A stretch of DNA of 64,000 nt from Bacillus massilinigeriensis (GCF_900117315.1 NZ_LT630337.1:2004761-2068760); one strand, 5' to 3'. Shown: positions 52,673 through 61,663, numbered from the stretch's first letter. Numbers and translations are program-made. Notes: a model not told the origin generated them from the letters alone.

Positions 52673-53557
52673 ATGATGAACAGTGAGAAGACATCATTTT
52701 TAGCTGAAAGAGGTGTCTGGCTAAGTTTAATAACGTATATCATTCTTTCAATAATAAAACTTACAATCGGGAAAATTGGAGATTCAGAAGGCTTATGGGC
52801 AGATGGACTTAATAATTCAACTGATATTATCTCCTCAGTTGCAATTTTAATTGGTATAAAAATTGCTAGAAAACCACCAGATCAAAATCATCTTTACGGT
52901 CATTCTCGTGTAGAATCTATTTCTTCTTTAATTGCTGCTTTTATTATGTTTACTGTTGGAATACAAGTTATCCTTGGCGGATTTCAGGCCTTTCTAAGAA
53001 ATGAAGTGACCAACCCAAATTGGATCTCAGGATATACTGCATTAGGCTGTGCTATTATTATGTACTCTGTCTCCCTATATAATCTTAAGCTGTCGAAAAG
53101 ACTTAACAGTACTTCCTTAAAAGCAGTTGCTTTTGATAATCGATCAGATGCTCTTGTTAGTATTGGTGCTTTTATAGGGATTATTGGTGCAAATTTTGGA
53201 ATAGATTGGTTAGACGTAGTGATATCAGTTGTCGTTGGCTTTCTTATATGTAAAACCGGTTGGGATATTTTTATGGAGTCTTCCTACTCCCTTACCGATG
53301 GATTTGATATGAATTTGTTATCTAATATACATAAAACAATTGCTTTAATCCCCGGTGTAATCCATATTAAAGATTTAAAAGGAAGAATGCATGGTGACCA
53401 AATATTTATTGAAGCAACCATCATTGTTGATCCTTCCCTTAATGTCATTGATAGTCATGCAATAACTGAAAAAATTGAGGAACGATTATTAAATGAACAT
53501 AATGTAAGTCGAGCCTTTATACATATTGAGCCCTACCATATTAAAGAAAATGCTTAA
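52673..53557 (+). CDS. Cation diffusion facilitator, manganese type (MneP-like)
   Basis: 294 residues with six spans and a C-terminal metal-sensing domain. Metal-site residues in spans 2 and 5 read NNSTD and DNRSD, i.e. NxxxD/DxxxD, unlike the HxxxD/HxxxD of zinc CDFs such as the czcD product of this window. HLYGHSRVESI after span 2 is conserved. ATG 52673 follows GGAGG by 5 nt (ATG 52676 also possible); the longer frame to 52583 is not needed. The MntR-like box supports Mn2+ export. Confidence 0.85.
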   Translation: MMNSEKTSFLAERGVWLSLITYIILSIIKLTIGKIGDSEGLWADGLNNSTDIISSVAILIGIKIARKPPDQNHLYGHSRVESISSLIAAFIMFTVGIQVILGGFQAFLRNEVTNPNWISGYTALGCAIIMYSVSLYNLKLSKRLNSTSLKAVAFDNRSDALVSIGAFIGIIGANFGIDWLDVVISVVVGFLICKTGWDIFMESSYSLTDGFDMNLLSNIHKTIALIPGVIHIKDLKGRMHGDQIFIEATIIVDPSLNVIDSHAITEKIEERLLNEHNVSRAFIHIEPYHIKENA

Positions 53558-53630
53558 AATTTTAGTCAAATATTCCTTTATTTCACCATATAAATAAACA
53601 CAAATTTCTTTTTGTGGAAGGATTGTGTTT

Positions 53631-54173
53631 ATGTTTATTTTAAGAGTCGATCATGAAATTGAATTACAGCTTTTGCAACCTCATCATTCCGAAGAATTAT
53701 TTCAGCTGGTCGATCGAAATAGATATCATCTTCGGAAGTGGCTCCCATGGGTAGACAGTATTTCTTCATCCGCTCAATATAATCAAATAATATATATTTG
53801 GTTACAACAGTTTGCAGAATATAGCAGCTTAAACTTAGGAATTAGGTACAGAAACATACTTGTTGGTTGTATAAGTCTTAACTACGTGGATTGGGCGAAC
53901 TCGCAAACAAGTATCGGCTATTTTCTCGGAGATGAATTTCAGAGAAAAGGAATTATGATACGAGCTGTTCACTCCCTTATTCGTTATGTATTCACTGAAT
54001 TAAAACTTAACAGAATAGAAATAAGGTGTGGAGAACATAATTGGAAAAGTAGGGCAATACCTGAAAGACTTGGATTTATTAAGGAGGGAATGATCCGCGA
54101 TGGAGAAAAACTAAACAATCGATTTCATAATCTTATCCTGTATAGTATGCTAGCCAAAGAATGGACCTCATAA
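53631..54173 (+). CDS. GNAT acetyltransferase, RimJ/RimL type
   Basis: 180 residues. N-terminal LQLLQPHHSEELFQLVDRNRYHLRKWLPWV is split by the RimL pattern; the acetyl-CoA loop is GYFLGDEFQRKGIM and the C-terminal motif CGEHNWKSRAIPERLGF is complete. Probably acetylates a protein N-terminus or small amine. ATG 53631 is 9 nt after GGAAGG; AAACACAA/TTGTGTTT flanks the ribosome site and may fold over it. Confidence 0.87.
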   Translation: MFILRVDHEIELQLLQPHHSEELFQLVDRNRYHLRKWLPWVDSISSSAQYNQIIYIWLQQFAEYSSLNLGIRYRNILVGCISLNYVDWANSQTSIGYFLGDEFQRKGIMIRAVHSLIRYVFTELKLNRIEIRCGEHNWKSRAIPERLGFIKEGMIRDGEKLNNRFHNLILYSMLAKEWTS

Positions 54174-54399
54174 CTTTATTCTAATGAACATCCCCTCCTA
54201 ACTAACCCTTTTAAAAAAATTTCCGCATTACAACATCCTAATAAATCCTTTATTTCAAGAAGTAACCCTGTATTAAATACGAATGAGACCTTTCCTTATT
54301 GTCATGAATTCGGCATAAAACAATTTGTCAGCTTTTGCTTATAATTGTAAAATTAAATAATAAGGGAAAAGTACATATATCTGTATTCTTCAGGGGGGT

Positions 54400-54424
54400 G
54401 AATCCCTTACTAGTCGTAAGGAAG
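54400..54424 (+). promoter_or_regulatory. Ribosome-site-sequestering hairpin before yhdP-like gene
   Basis: CCTTAC-tagtc-GTAAGG places AAGG of the ribosome site in a stem, 5-8 nt before the ATG. Upstream GGGGGGTGAATCCC can pair GGG with CCC instead. The same arrangement precedes the paralogue at 56613. Confidence 0.6.
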
Positions 54425-54429
54425 AAATC

Positions 54430-55773
54430 ATGGTTTTATTCAATGTAATATTACTACTTGTATTAATAGCCTTTACTTCCTTTTTTGTTGCATCCGAATT
54501 TGCTATTGTTAAGGTTCGTAGTACACGAATTGATCAGTTAATAGCAGAAGGGCATCCACAGGCCCCAGCAGCAAAAAAGGTTACTTCCAATTTGGATGCC
54601 TATCTTTCTGCTTGTCAATTAGGGATAACAATAGCATCTCTAGGACTTGGTTGGCTTGGAGAACCGACAGTTCAGTCGCTCCTCGAACCAATTTTTGAAA
54701 AGATCAATCTTAGTCCTTCCATTAATCAAATAATATCTTTTATCATAGCCTTTTCAATTGTTACCTTCTTAAATGTTGTTATTGGGGAGTTATCTCCAAA
54801 AACATTTGCAATTCAAAAGGCAGAATGGATTGCGCTAAAATTTGCTAAAACACTTATTCTGTTTAACAAAATCATGTTTCCGTTTATTTGGATATTAAAC
54901 CATTCGTCTCGGTTTATTACAAGCTTATTTGGCTTAGAGCCTGCATCAGATCACGATATTGCCCATTCGGAAGAAGAGCTTAGAATTATCTTATCCGAAA
55001 GTGTAAAAAGTGGGGAAATAAATCCTTATGAATATAAGTATGTTAATAAAATTTTTGAATTTGATGATCGGATTGCAAAGGAAATCATGGTACCAAGAAC
55101 GGAAATGATCAGCCTGGCTGTTGATGCAACGATGAGCGAGATACTACAAATGGTTCAGGAGGAAAAATACACTCGTTATCCTGTCACAGATGGGGATAAA
55201 GATAATATTATTGGAATAATAAACATTAAAGAAATCTTGACTGACTGTATTCAAAATAAATGTACTGAAGAACAGCCACTAAAAAATTATATCAAGCCTG
55301 TCCTGCATGTTATCGAATCGATTCCTATTCACGACCTTCTTGTTATCCTACAAAGAGACCGTGCACATATGGCAATATTATCTGATGAATACGGTGGTAC
55401 TGCGGGCCTAGTAACAGTAGAGGATATTTTGGAGGAAATAGTCGGAGAAATCCGGGACGAGTTTGATACAGATGAATTACCTCTAATCCAAAAAGTGGCT
55501 AAAGATCATTACATCATTGATGCAAAAGTTTTGATTTCTGAAGTAAATGATTTATTAGGTACGAATTTAGATGATGAAGAGGTAGACACTATTGGTGGAT
55601 GGTTATTAACTCAGAAATTTGATCTTCATCAAGGAGAAATTATAAAAAGTGAAGGCTATTTATTCATTGTAAAAGAAATTGAAGGCCACCATATCATGTA
55701 TATTGAAGTAAAGAAAGACCCTGACAGTAATGGAGAAAACAAAACAATTGTCCCTTCAGATGTGATTGTCTAG
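54430..55773 (+). CDS. yhdP: CNNM/CorC-type transporter (MpfA/YhdP-like)
   Basis: 447 residues: DUF21 membrane domain (1-190, with [16 protein letters not shown] and [14 protein letters not shown]), a CBS pair (about 205-335, [13 protein letters not shown] and [19 protein letters not shown]) and the CorC/HlyC domain (345-430). B. subtilis YhdP (MpfA) exports Mg2+. ATG follows AAGGAAG. About 65-70 % similar by eye to the gene at 56613. Confidence 0.9.
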   Translation: MVLFNVILLLVLIAFTSFFVASEFAIVKVRSTRIDQLIAEGHPQAPAAKKVTSNLDAYLSACQLGITIASLGLGWLGEPTVQSLLEPIFEKINLSPSINQIISFIIAFSIVTFLNVVIGELSPKTFAIQKAEWIALKFAKTLILFNKIMFPFIWILNHSSRFITSLFGLEPASDHDIAHSEEELRIILSESVKSGEINPYEYKYVNKIFEFDDRIAKEIMVPRTEMISLAVDATMSEILQMVQEEKYTRYPVTDGDKDNIIGIINIKEILTDCIQNKCTEEQPLKNYIKPVLHVIESIPIHDLLVILQRDRAHMAILSDEYGGTAGLVTVEDILEEIVGEIRDEFDTDELPLIQKVAKDHYIIDAKVLISEVNDLLGTNLDDEEVDTIGGWLLTQKFDLHQGEIIKSEGYLFIVKEIEGHHIMYIEVKKDPDSNGENKTIVPSDVIV

Positions 55774-55780
55774 TGAATTG

Positions 55781-55813
55781 AGAGGTGCTGAACGAAAAGC
55801 ACCTCTTTTTTTG
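55781..55813 (+). terminator. Terminator after the yhdP-like gene
   Basis: AGAGGTGCT / AGCACCTCT, 8-nt loop, T7. Confidence 0.92.
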
Positions 55814-55977
55814 TGAAATTATTTGAAATTTCCAACTTATTACAGCATAATTATTCATATAAGATAATTTACTACATAAACTATAGATAATCATTACACC
55901 CCATATTACACCTTATCCCTGAACTTTTAGTGGTTATTTCAAAAATAGCCGTGTGATTACACTAATAACAATCACGT

Positions 55978-56007
55978 TTGACTGTACGGTTTTATATCCT
56001 ATATAAT
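55978..56007 (+). promoter_or_regulatory. SigA promoter of the MerR gene
   Basis: TTGACT, 18-nt spacer, TATAAT. Confidence 0.75.
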
Positions 56008-56077
56008 TAGATTAGTCTTCTTTTCAAGTATAGATTCATACGATGTGAATCCCATATCCTTATGAGGAGATTAATCA

Positions 56078-56104
56078 ATGTTATTTACCAATAAGCGAAA
56101 TTAA
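56078..56104 (+). CDS. Possible 8-codon leader ORF before the MerR gene
   Basis: ATG 56078 has GAGGAGA about 7 nt upstream, a better ribosome site than that of the MerR gene. The frame MLFTNKRN ends 10 nt before the MerR start, so it could couple or attenuate translation. No homologue recognised. Confidence 0.35.
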   Translation: MLFTNKRN

Positions 56105-56114
56105 GGATGATAAG

Positions 56115-56546
56115 TTGAGGTGGTATGATGGGGCTGTCTATCGTATCGGTGAACTAGCAAATAAAGCGAATGTGTCAAAGAGGACAATTGATTATTATAC
56201 TAGTCTTGGACTGTTAATTCCTAACCGAACACAGTCAAATTATCGATTATACTCTGAAGAGTCATTATATGACTTGTCATTTATAAGTGAATGCAAAAAG
56301 ATGCATATTCCACTGGATGAGATTAAGAGAAAGCTAGAAATGAAAAAGTCTTCTAATCTTCATAATGGTGAAATGGAGAAACAAATAAATGCTGTTACTC
56401 AACAAATGAAACAGTTAGAAAATGATATTTCCTATCTCGTTCCCTTACTAGAAAAACTAGATGACGAGCAAAAGAAATGTCTTTCACAAAAACTTTCTTC
56501 TGAGGGTGCAGCATTAATTAAATCTTTAATGAAGATTTCAAGCTAA
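56115..56546 (+). CDS. yhdQ: MerR-family regulator, YhdQ-like
   Basis: 143 residues. HTH: VYRIGELANKANVSKRTIDYYTSLGLL; a long coiled dimer helix and a short C-terminal part lacking the Cys pairs of copper-sensing CueR. TTG 56115 follows AAGGA by about 7 nt; no ATG is in frame near VYRIGEL. It lies between two CorC-type genes, like yhdQ between yhdP and yhdT in B. subtilis, and probably regulates them. Confidence 0.82.
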   Translation: MRWYDGAVYRIGELANKANVSKRTIDYYTSLGLLIPNRTQSNYRLYSEESLYDLSFISECKKMHIPLDEIKRKLEMKKSSNLHNGEMEKQINAVTQQMKQLENDISYLVPLLEKLDDEQKKCLSQKLSSEGAALIKSLMKISS

Positions 56547-56570
56547 ATTATATTTTTGACAATATCAGGA

Positions 56571-56606
56571 GGTGACTCCTTACTCGTAAGATTACGAGAT
56601 AAGGAA
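56571..56606 (+). promoter_or_regulatory. Ribosome-site-sequestering hairpin before yhdT-like gene
   Basis: TCCTTA-CTCGTA (56577-56588) pairs with TACGAG-A-TAAGGA (56593-56605) around AGAT: 12 bp with one bulge, hiding AAGG of the ribosome site. GGAG at 56568-56571 can pair with CTCC at 56576-56579 instead, so two exclusive folds exist. Confidence 0.65.
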
Positions 56607-56612
56607 ATTTAT

Positions 56613-57962
56613 TTGGACATATTAAACTTGGTTATTATTGCCATTTTGATTGCTTTTACCGCATTTTTTGTTGCTTCAGAATTTGCGATCATTAGGGTAA
56701 GAAGTACAAGGATTGATCAGCTTATTGAAGAAGGAAGTAAAGGTGCGATAGCTGTTAAAAGAGTCATTACCAACCTGGATGAATATTTATCTGCCTGTCA
56801 GCTGGGTATTACCGTTACATCATTAGGTATTGGGTGGTTAGGGGAACCAACTGTTGAGCATATCCTTGAACCAATATTCATCCAACTACAAGTACCTGAA
56901 TCCATCACAAATGTATTATCGTTTGTGATTGCATTCTCATTGATTACATTCCTGCATGTAGTTGTTGGTGAACTATCTCCAAAAACTTTAGCTATTCAAA
57001 AAGCAGAAACGATTTCCCTGCTCGCGGCAAGGCCTTTAATTTTATTTTACAAGGTCATGTTCCCTTTTATATGGGCTTTAAATGGTTCAGCTCGCATAAC
57101 ATCAAGTTTATTTGGATTAAAGCCTGCTGCTGAACATGAGATTGCTCACTCTGAAGAGGAATTGCGTATGATTCTATCTGAAAGCTATAAAAGTGGCGAA
57201 ATCAACCAATCTGAGTTTAAGTATGTAAATAAAATTTTTGATTTTGATGATCGAATTGCTAAAGAAATTATGGTTCCAAGAACGGAAATTGTATCACTAT
57301 CAAAAAATGATACCATTGAAACATTTTTGGAGGCTGTACAAGAAGAAAAATTTACCCGCTATCCAATAATTGATGGAGATAAGGATCATATTATTGGGAT
57401 GGTCAATATTAAAGAAATCTTGACTGAGCTAATAAAAAATAAGCAAATGTCAAATTTAACTCTTGAATCCTACACTAGACCTATCATACGCGTAATTGAC
57501 TCTATTCCAATTCATGACCTACTTGTTAAAATGCAAAAGGAACGGATTCATATGGCGATATTAATGGATGAATATGGTGGAACTTCTGGTCTCGTTACTG
57601 TTGAAGATATCATAGAAGAAATCGTTGGTGAGATTCGTGACGAATTCGATATGGATGAAATTCCTATGATTCAAAAAGTCAAAGACGACCATTATATCAT
57701 TGATTCTAAAGTATTAGTTACCGAAGTTAATGACCTGTTAGGACTTAATATCGATGATGAAGATGTAGATACAATTGGTGGATGGGTATTGACTGAAAAT
57801 TATGAGGTCAAAGAGGGAGATACTATCTATTTCGATCATTATACCTTTAAAATTCTTGAAATGGATGAACATCATATTAAGTATATTGAGGTTTCTAAAA
57901 GTAAAGAATTAGAACAACCCATTCAACAAATGTCGCTAACAAAGACTGAAGCACTATCATAA
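56613..57962 (+). CDS. yhdT: CNNM/CorC-type transporter (YhdT-like)
   Basis: 449 residues, same domain order as the gene at 54430: DUF21, CBS pair, CorC/HlyC. TTG 56613 (MDILNLVIIAILIAFTAFF) follows AAGGAAA by 8 nt and gives an N-terminus that aligns with the paralogue; a longer frame from 56556 runs through the regulatory hairpin. Likely exports Mg2+ or another divalent metal. Confidence 0.88.
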   Translation: MDILNLVIIAILIAFTAFFVASEFAIIRVRSTRIDQLIEEGSKGAIAVKRVITNLDEYLSACQLGITVTSLGIGWLGEPTVEHILEPIFIQLQVPESITNVLSFVIAFSLITFLHVVVGELSPKTLAIQKAETISLLAARPLILFYKVMFPFIWALNGSARITSSLFGLKPAAEHEIAHSEEELRMILSESYKSGEINQSEFKYVNKIFDFDDRIAKEIMVPRTEIVSLSKNDTIETFLEAVQEEKFTRYPIIDGDKDHIIGMVNIKEILTELIKNKQMSNLTLESYTRPIIRVIDSIPIHDLLVKMQKERIHMAILMDEYGGTSGLVTVEDIIEEIVGEIRDEFDMDEIPMIQKVKDDHYIIDSKVLVTEVNDLLGLNIDDEDVDTIGGWVLTENYEVKEGDTIYFDHYTFKILEMDEHHIKYIEVSKSKELEQPIQQMSLTKTEALS

Positions 57963-57984
57963 GACAATTGTTTTCTATACCCTT

Positions 57985-58015
57985 AAAAAAGGCAGACTAT
58001 GCGTCTGCCTTTTTT
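57985..58015 (+). terminator. Terminator after the yhdT-like gene
   Basis: AAAAAAGGCAGAC / GTCTGCCTTTTTTT, 4-5-nt loop. Confidence 0.93.
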
Positions 58016-58116
58016 TGTTCCTTAATTAATAAATCCTTCTTAATTTGCTCATTATTTTTTCACATTTTTTGGAAAAGATATGATAGTAAACCATTATATT
58101 CAAAGGAGAGACAAAC

Positions 58117-58746
58117 ATGAAGAAGATATTTTTGTTAACAACTGTGTTGTGCATCAGTTTCTTTTGTTTTACACCTGGAATGCTAGCAGCAAAGGATATG
58201 GATTCACAAGGTGAAGGCTCTAATCACCAAATGCATAAACCTATGATTGACGATGATAAGATGGAAAATCTCATCAAACAAGGTTATACAAAAAAAGAGA
58301 TATTTATTGCTCTACATATGTCCAAAAAAGCAAATTTTGAGATAGATGAGATACTCTCATATTACACAAAAAGTAATAAATCCTGGGAAGCTACAGCTAA
58401 ACACTTCGGAATCAACTTTGAGGAATTTAAAAGGTTCAAGAAAATGAATTGTGAATTTTTTAAAAAGAATCAAACGGCTATTATTCAAGTTTTAGCTGAT
58501 TATTTAGACAAAAAACCTGAGGAGATTAATGCATACATAAAGGATGGAATTTCACTTCGATTTTTAGTCGCTGCAGCTGCTATCTCTGAATTGAGTGACA
58601 AAAGCATTGAAGAAATCATTAAACTAAAACAACAGGGTCAGTCACTACAAGAAATTAGTCAAACCTTACAATTAAATCATCAGCAAATACATGAAGAAAT
58701 TAATGAAATCCTAGATGATGTTAAACCTACTGGGGAAAAGGACTAA
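58117..58746 (+). CDS. Exported protein with two related helical repeats, unknown
   Basis: 209 residues. A Sec signal peptide (KKIFLLTTVLCISFFCFTPG, cleavage near AAKD) precedes an acidic/His linker and two ~60-residue repeats, about 50-110 and 135-195: each has I-K-x-G, then A-x-x-x-S, then I-[DE]-E-I, then W/L-x-x-[AIS]-x-x-[LF]-x-[IL]-N. The repeats resemble tandem helix-turn-helix-like helical units. AAAGGAGAG lies upstream. No family recognised; the site is extracytoplasmic. Confidence 0.8.
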   Translation: MKKIFLLTTVLCISFFCFTPGMLAAKDMDSQGEGSNHQMHKPMIDDDKMENLIKQGYTKKEIFIALHMSKKANFEIDEILSYYTKSNKSWEATAKHFGINFEEFKRFKKMNCEFFKKNQTAIIQVLADYLDKKPEEINAYIKDGISLRFLVAAAAISELSDKSIEEIIKLKQQGQSLQEISQTLQLNHQQIHEEINEILDDVKPTGEKD

Positions 58747-58767
58747 TTTAATTAGTTGAATAAAGAA

Positions 58768-58803
58768 AAAGACCATTGGAAGATTAAAATCCAATGGTCT
58801 TTC
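58768..58803. terminator. Bidirectional terminator
   Basis: AAAGACCATTGGA / TCCAATGGTCTTT between convergent genes. Confidence 0.92.
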
Positions 58804-58822
58804 ATCTATATGAAAATTATCA

Positions 58823-59764
58823 TTAATTACAGCTTCCGTGATGGTTAGGGCAGCCACTCTTTTCTCCTTCAACTTGAATCGTCGTATGCTCAATTGCGAA
58901 TTGATCATGTAATATAGCTTGCGCCTGATGAAGGACAAGATCATGCTCCCCTCCATCCAATAATACAATATGACAGCTGAGTGATGGAAAATCGGACGTG
59001 ATAGACCAAAGATGAAGATCATGAACCTCTTTTACATCCTTAATCTGTAATAACGCCTCCTTGATTCGACTCATATTAAACTGTGCTGGTGTCCCTTCCA
59101 TCAAAATATGAACCGATTCCCTTGTGACTCTCCATCCACTTATTAAAATAAGGATAGACACGATCATACTTGCAATGGGATCTGCGATTTTCCAATCAAA
59201 AAGAAAAATTAGAACAGCAGCTATTATCGCTCCAACAGAGCCTAAGAGATCACCGATAACATGTAGAAAAGCACTTCTTATATTAAGATTTTCTTTATCC
59301 CCTCGCATTAAAATAACTGCCGCAATAATATTAACAAGTAAACCTAATACCGACACCAATAACATTCCTACACTTTGAACATTAGGAGGATTTAACAACC
59401 GATTGTAGGCCTCCACCATAATATAAAGCGATATAATTAATAATGTCACTCCATTAATAGCAGCTGCTATTATTTCAAACCTCTTATAACCAAAGGTCTT
59501 TGAATAAGTGGCCTTCCTTTCCCCAATAATCATTGCTAGTAAACTTAAACCTAATGCAGCTGCATCGCTTAGCATATGCCCTGCATCAGAGAGGAGAGCT
59601 AAACTATTAGTAATGAATCCCCCAATGATTTCTACAATCATAAATAAAGCGATTATTATAAATGAAAATAGCAATGCCTTTTTATTTCCTGAATGATGAT
59701 GATGTCCATGATGAGAGTGGGAATGGGAATGATTGTCATGTGAATGCGCATGATTATGAACCAA
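58823..59764 (-). CDS. czcD: Zinc/cobalt/cadmium CDF exporter CzcD
   Basis: 313 residues, six spans. The His-rich N-terminus (HSHSHSHHGHHHHSG) and the metal-site motifs HMLSD and HVIGD (HxxxD twice) are zinc-type. C-terminal sensing domain present, ending with a Cys/His tail (GCPNHHGSC). TTG 59764 is 6 nt after GAGGTG; GTG 59773 would lie inside that ribosome site. Operator upstream indicates metal-induced expression. Confidence 0.92.
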   Translation of the reverse strand: MVHNHAHSHDNHSHSHSHHGHHHHSGNKKALLFSFIIIALFMIVEIIGGFITNSLALLSDAGHMLSDAAALGLSLLAMIIGERKATYSKTFGYKRFEIIAAAINGVTLLIISLYIMVEAYNRLLNPPNVQSVGMLLVSVLGLLVNIIAAVILMRGDKENLNIRSAFLHVIGDLLGSVGAIIAAVLIFLFDWKIADPIASMIVSILILISGWRVTRESVHILMEGTPAQFNMSRIKEALLQIKDVKEVHDLHLWSITSDFPSLSCHIVLLDGGEHDLVLHQAQAILHDQFAIEHTTIQVEGEKSGCPNHHGSCN

Positions 59765-59788
59765 TTTTGTCACCTCATTACTTTATCT

Positions 59789-59808
59789 ATATGAGTATAT
59801 GCTCATAT
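59789..59808. promoter_or_regulatory. ArsR/CzrA-type operator of czcD
   Basis: ATATGAGTATATGCTCATAT, an imperfect 20-bp palindrome (one mismatched pair) of the ATATGA-N8-TCATAT type bound by ArsR/SmtB-family sensors such as CzrA, 25 nt upstream of the czcD start. Confidence 0.75.
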
Positions 59809-59840
59809 TTCAATTATGCTACATAATTATTCAGAAATCA

Positions 59841-59940
59841 ACAAAAAATGTTGCTATTAAATATAAGCAACATTTTGTTAGATAATTATCAGTGTATCAA
59901 GAATTAACAAAAAAACTACTCAAAATGAGTAGTTTTTTGT
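59841..59940 (-). terminator. Two tandem terminators after the CheX-like gene
   Basis: First AAAAACTACTCA/TGAGTAGTTTTT at 59911-59937, then AAAATGTTGCT/AAGCAACATTTT at about 59848-59876, both with T tracts on the minus strand. Confidence 0.85.
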
Positions 59941-59947
59941 TCAATAA

Positions 59948-60877
59948 TTATGCTAGCTGTTCTGTATCTTCCTTGGGGCTTATGGTAATTTCATCAAGAT
60001 TAAGAGAGAGAATTAGCGCAAAATTACCTTTAGATGTTTCCACATTAACAATATAACTAGAATCCACACTCTGAATTTTAGCTATATGCATGACTTGCTG
60101 TGGCTTCATATTTAGTTCGGTACCCTGATTAGACATGTTTACCAAGAAAATGCCGTTATGTAAATTTAAGAATTCGCTCACTGATGCCCTAGCAAGCTCA
60201 TCAACTACATTAAGTTCCTCTTCAGCATAGGCTGATGCAATTTTTAAGAAAGTATCTTCATTTGCAGCTAATACCGTGTACAAAGTACTCTCTCCGACAA
60301 TATCTTGATGAACCGCCCAATCGAACTCAAGAGGTTTCTTCCATTTATGAGCTTCTAGATATACTTGATTATCTATAAATCGAATCATGTTTTTTGCAAA
60401 TAATGATAAGTATTTAATCAAGAACTCCTTATGACTGGTTTCTCCTAGATTAATTGAATTCTCAACTAATGCTTCAATATCACCATTCTTGATTGCCTCA
60501 AACTTATCATCAGATAGACTATGTAATCTCTTATATTCAGTAAGAGCATTTGAATATTGCTCAATTGTCATATAGCCTTTATCTACTAAAGCCTGTGCTA
60601 ATAATAAATGATCTTGCTTTTGCGAAGAGAGCATTTGTTCAACCTGTGAATCGGTTATATAGCCTAAATCTACCGCAATCTCTCCAAAGCGCTTATCCAT
60701 TTGCTTTTGTTTCTCATGAACCTCTTCAACTTGTTCAGAGGTCATAAATCCTTCATCTACTGCCATTACACCAATCTTAACGTGTGTTGTTTCTTGTATA
60801 TCAAGAGCATCCTGTAGCTGCTCAGAAGTGATAAAACCACTATTTAAAAGGTAGTGGCCAAAATATTGGCTAAACAT
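59948..60877 (-). CDS. MshEN-like repeats fused to a CheX/CheC-like domain
   Basis: 309 residues. The N-terminal 120 carry four half-repeats of the GspE-N/MshEN type (YLLNSGFITSEQL, MAVDEGFMTSEQV, IAVDLGYITDSQV, ALVDKGYMTIEQY), in other proteins a c-di-GMP-binding fold. The C-terminal part has a CheX/CheC phosphatase-like motif EFLNLHNG (ExxN) in VDELARASVSEFLNLHNGIF. ATG follows GGGGAGA and overlaps the response regulator stop by 8 nt. It may dephosphorylate its partner; that is inference. Confidence 0.75.
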   Translation of the reverse strand: MFSQYFGHYLLNSGFITSEQLQDALDIQETTHVKIGVMAVDEGFMTSEQVEEVHEKQKQMDKRFGEIAVDLGYITDSQVEQMLSSQKQDHLLLAQALVDKGYMTIEQYSNALTEYKRLHSLSDDKFEAIKNGDIEALVENSINLGETSHKEFLIKYLSLFAKNMIRFIDNQVYLEAHKWKKPLEFDWAVHQDIVGESTLYTVLAANEDTFLKIASAYAEEELNVVDELARASVSEFLNLHNGIFLVNMSNQGTELNMKPQQVMHIAKIQSVDSSYIVNVETSKGNFALILSLNLDEITISPKEDTEQLA

Positions 60878-61262
60878 GCGCTGTCTCCCCTCTTTCTTTT
60901 AAGATTTTTTCAATAATTGTAGTCACAGCATCAAGAGAGACAGGTTTTTGAATAAAATCATAAGCTCCTTTTTCTAATGCCTTTCTTAAATGTTCCTTAG
61001 TTCCAGCAGATGATGCCATAATCACCTTGATATTAGAATCATATTGCGTTATTTCTTCTAAGGCTTCAATACCATCCTTATCAGGCATTACAATATCCAG
61101 AAAAACAATATCAGGATTATGCTCTTTCACCATATCCACTGCTACTTGGCCATTTTCAGCTTCAAGTACGTCATGACATTTACACTTTTCTAACAGTCCA
61201 ATAAATCTTTTCCTAATCAACATGGAATCATCACAGATCATAACTTTTAAATTATTTTCCAA
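60870..61262 (-). CDS. Single-domain response regulator (CheY-like)
   Basis: 130 residues. Acidic pair DDS, phosphorylation site Asp in VFLDIVMPDKDG, Thr/Ser in MASSAG and the Lys in FIQKPVS are all present. No output domain. TTG 61262 is about 10 nt after AGGAG. Overlaps the CheX-like gene and is surely co-translated with it. No histidine kinase lies in the window. Confidence 0.92.
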   Translation of the reverse strand: MENNLKVMICDDSMLIRKRFIGLLEKCKCHDVLEAENGQVAVDMVKEHNPDIVFLDIVMPDKDGIEALEEITQYDSNIKVIMASSAGTKEHLRKALEKGAYDFIQKPVSLDAVTTIIEKILKERGETAHV

Positions 61263-61525
61263 AGATGCTCAACTCCTAACAAATGATAAACTTTTAATTC
61301 TTACCTTCGAACATCAAAAAATGGAATACTAGTAGTGCTAAGGGGTATTCTGTTAATGGTTGAACAATCTCCCTTATACAGAAAACCATATCATAATACT
61401 TCGTTATAATGTAAGAAAAATCCTTTAATGAATGAGAAAAAAACATACATTTTGTCGACTTCTGCATAAAAAATTACTTTTTATTTCATAATAATAATGA
61501 GTTAGTTTTGAGGAGATGAGTAGTG

Positions 61526-61663
61526 TTGAAGATAATAGGATTATGCCATAAATGTAGTGGTGAGGGATTCATTAAAAAGTATTTTTTAATGAAAAAAATT
61601 TGCCCTACTTGCGATGGTTCAGGAAAAATAGTCCAATCAATACAAGAATATAGGGAGCTATAA
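61526..61663 (+). CDS. Tiny DnaJ-type zinc-finger protein
   Basis: 45 residues with two CxxCxGxG motifs: CHKCSGEG and CPTCDGSG, which bind one zinc as in DnaJ repeats. TTG 61526 is 10 nt after GGAG, a little long. Too short for default gene callers. Function unknown; small relatives (YuiA-like) occur in Bacilli. Confidence 0.7.
   Translation: MKIIGLCHKCSGEGFIKKYFLMKKICPTCDGSGKIVQSIQEYREL

Larger units (their letters stand above)
55774..56077. other. Interval upstream of the MerR gene
   Basis: A terminator lies at the start (55781-55813). Further on are GTGATT/AATCAC (about 55951-55976) and the dyad GATTCA-N7-TGAATC (56033-56051), which could be a MerR-type operator. A SigA promoter is listed separately. 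Confidence 0.5.
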
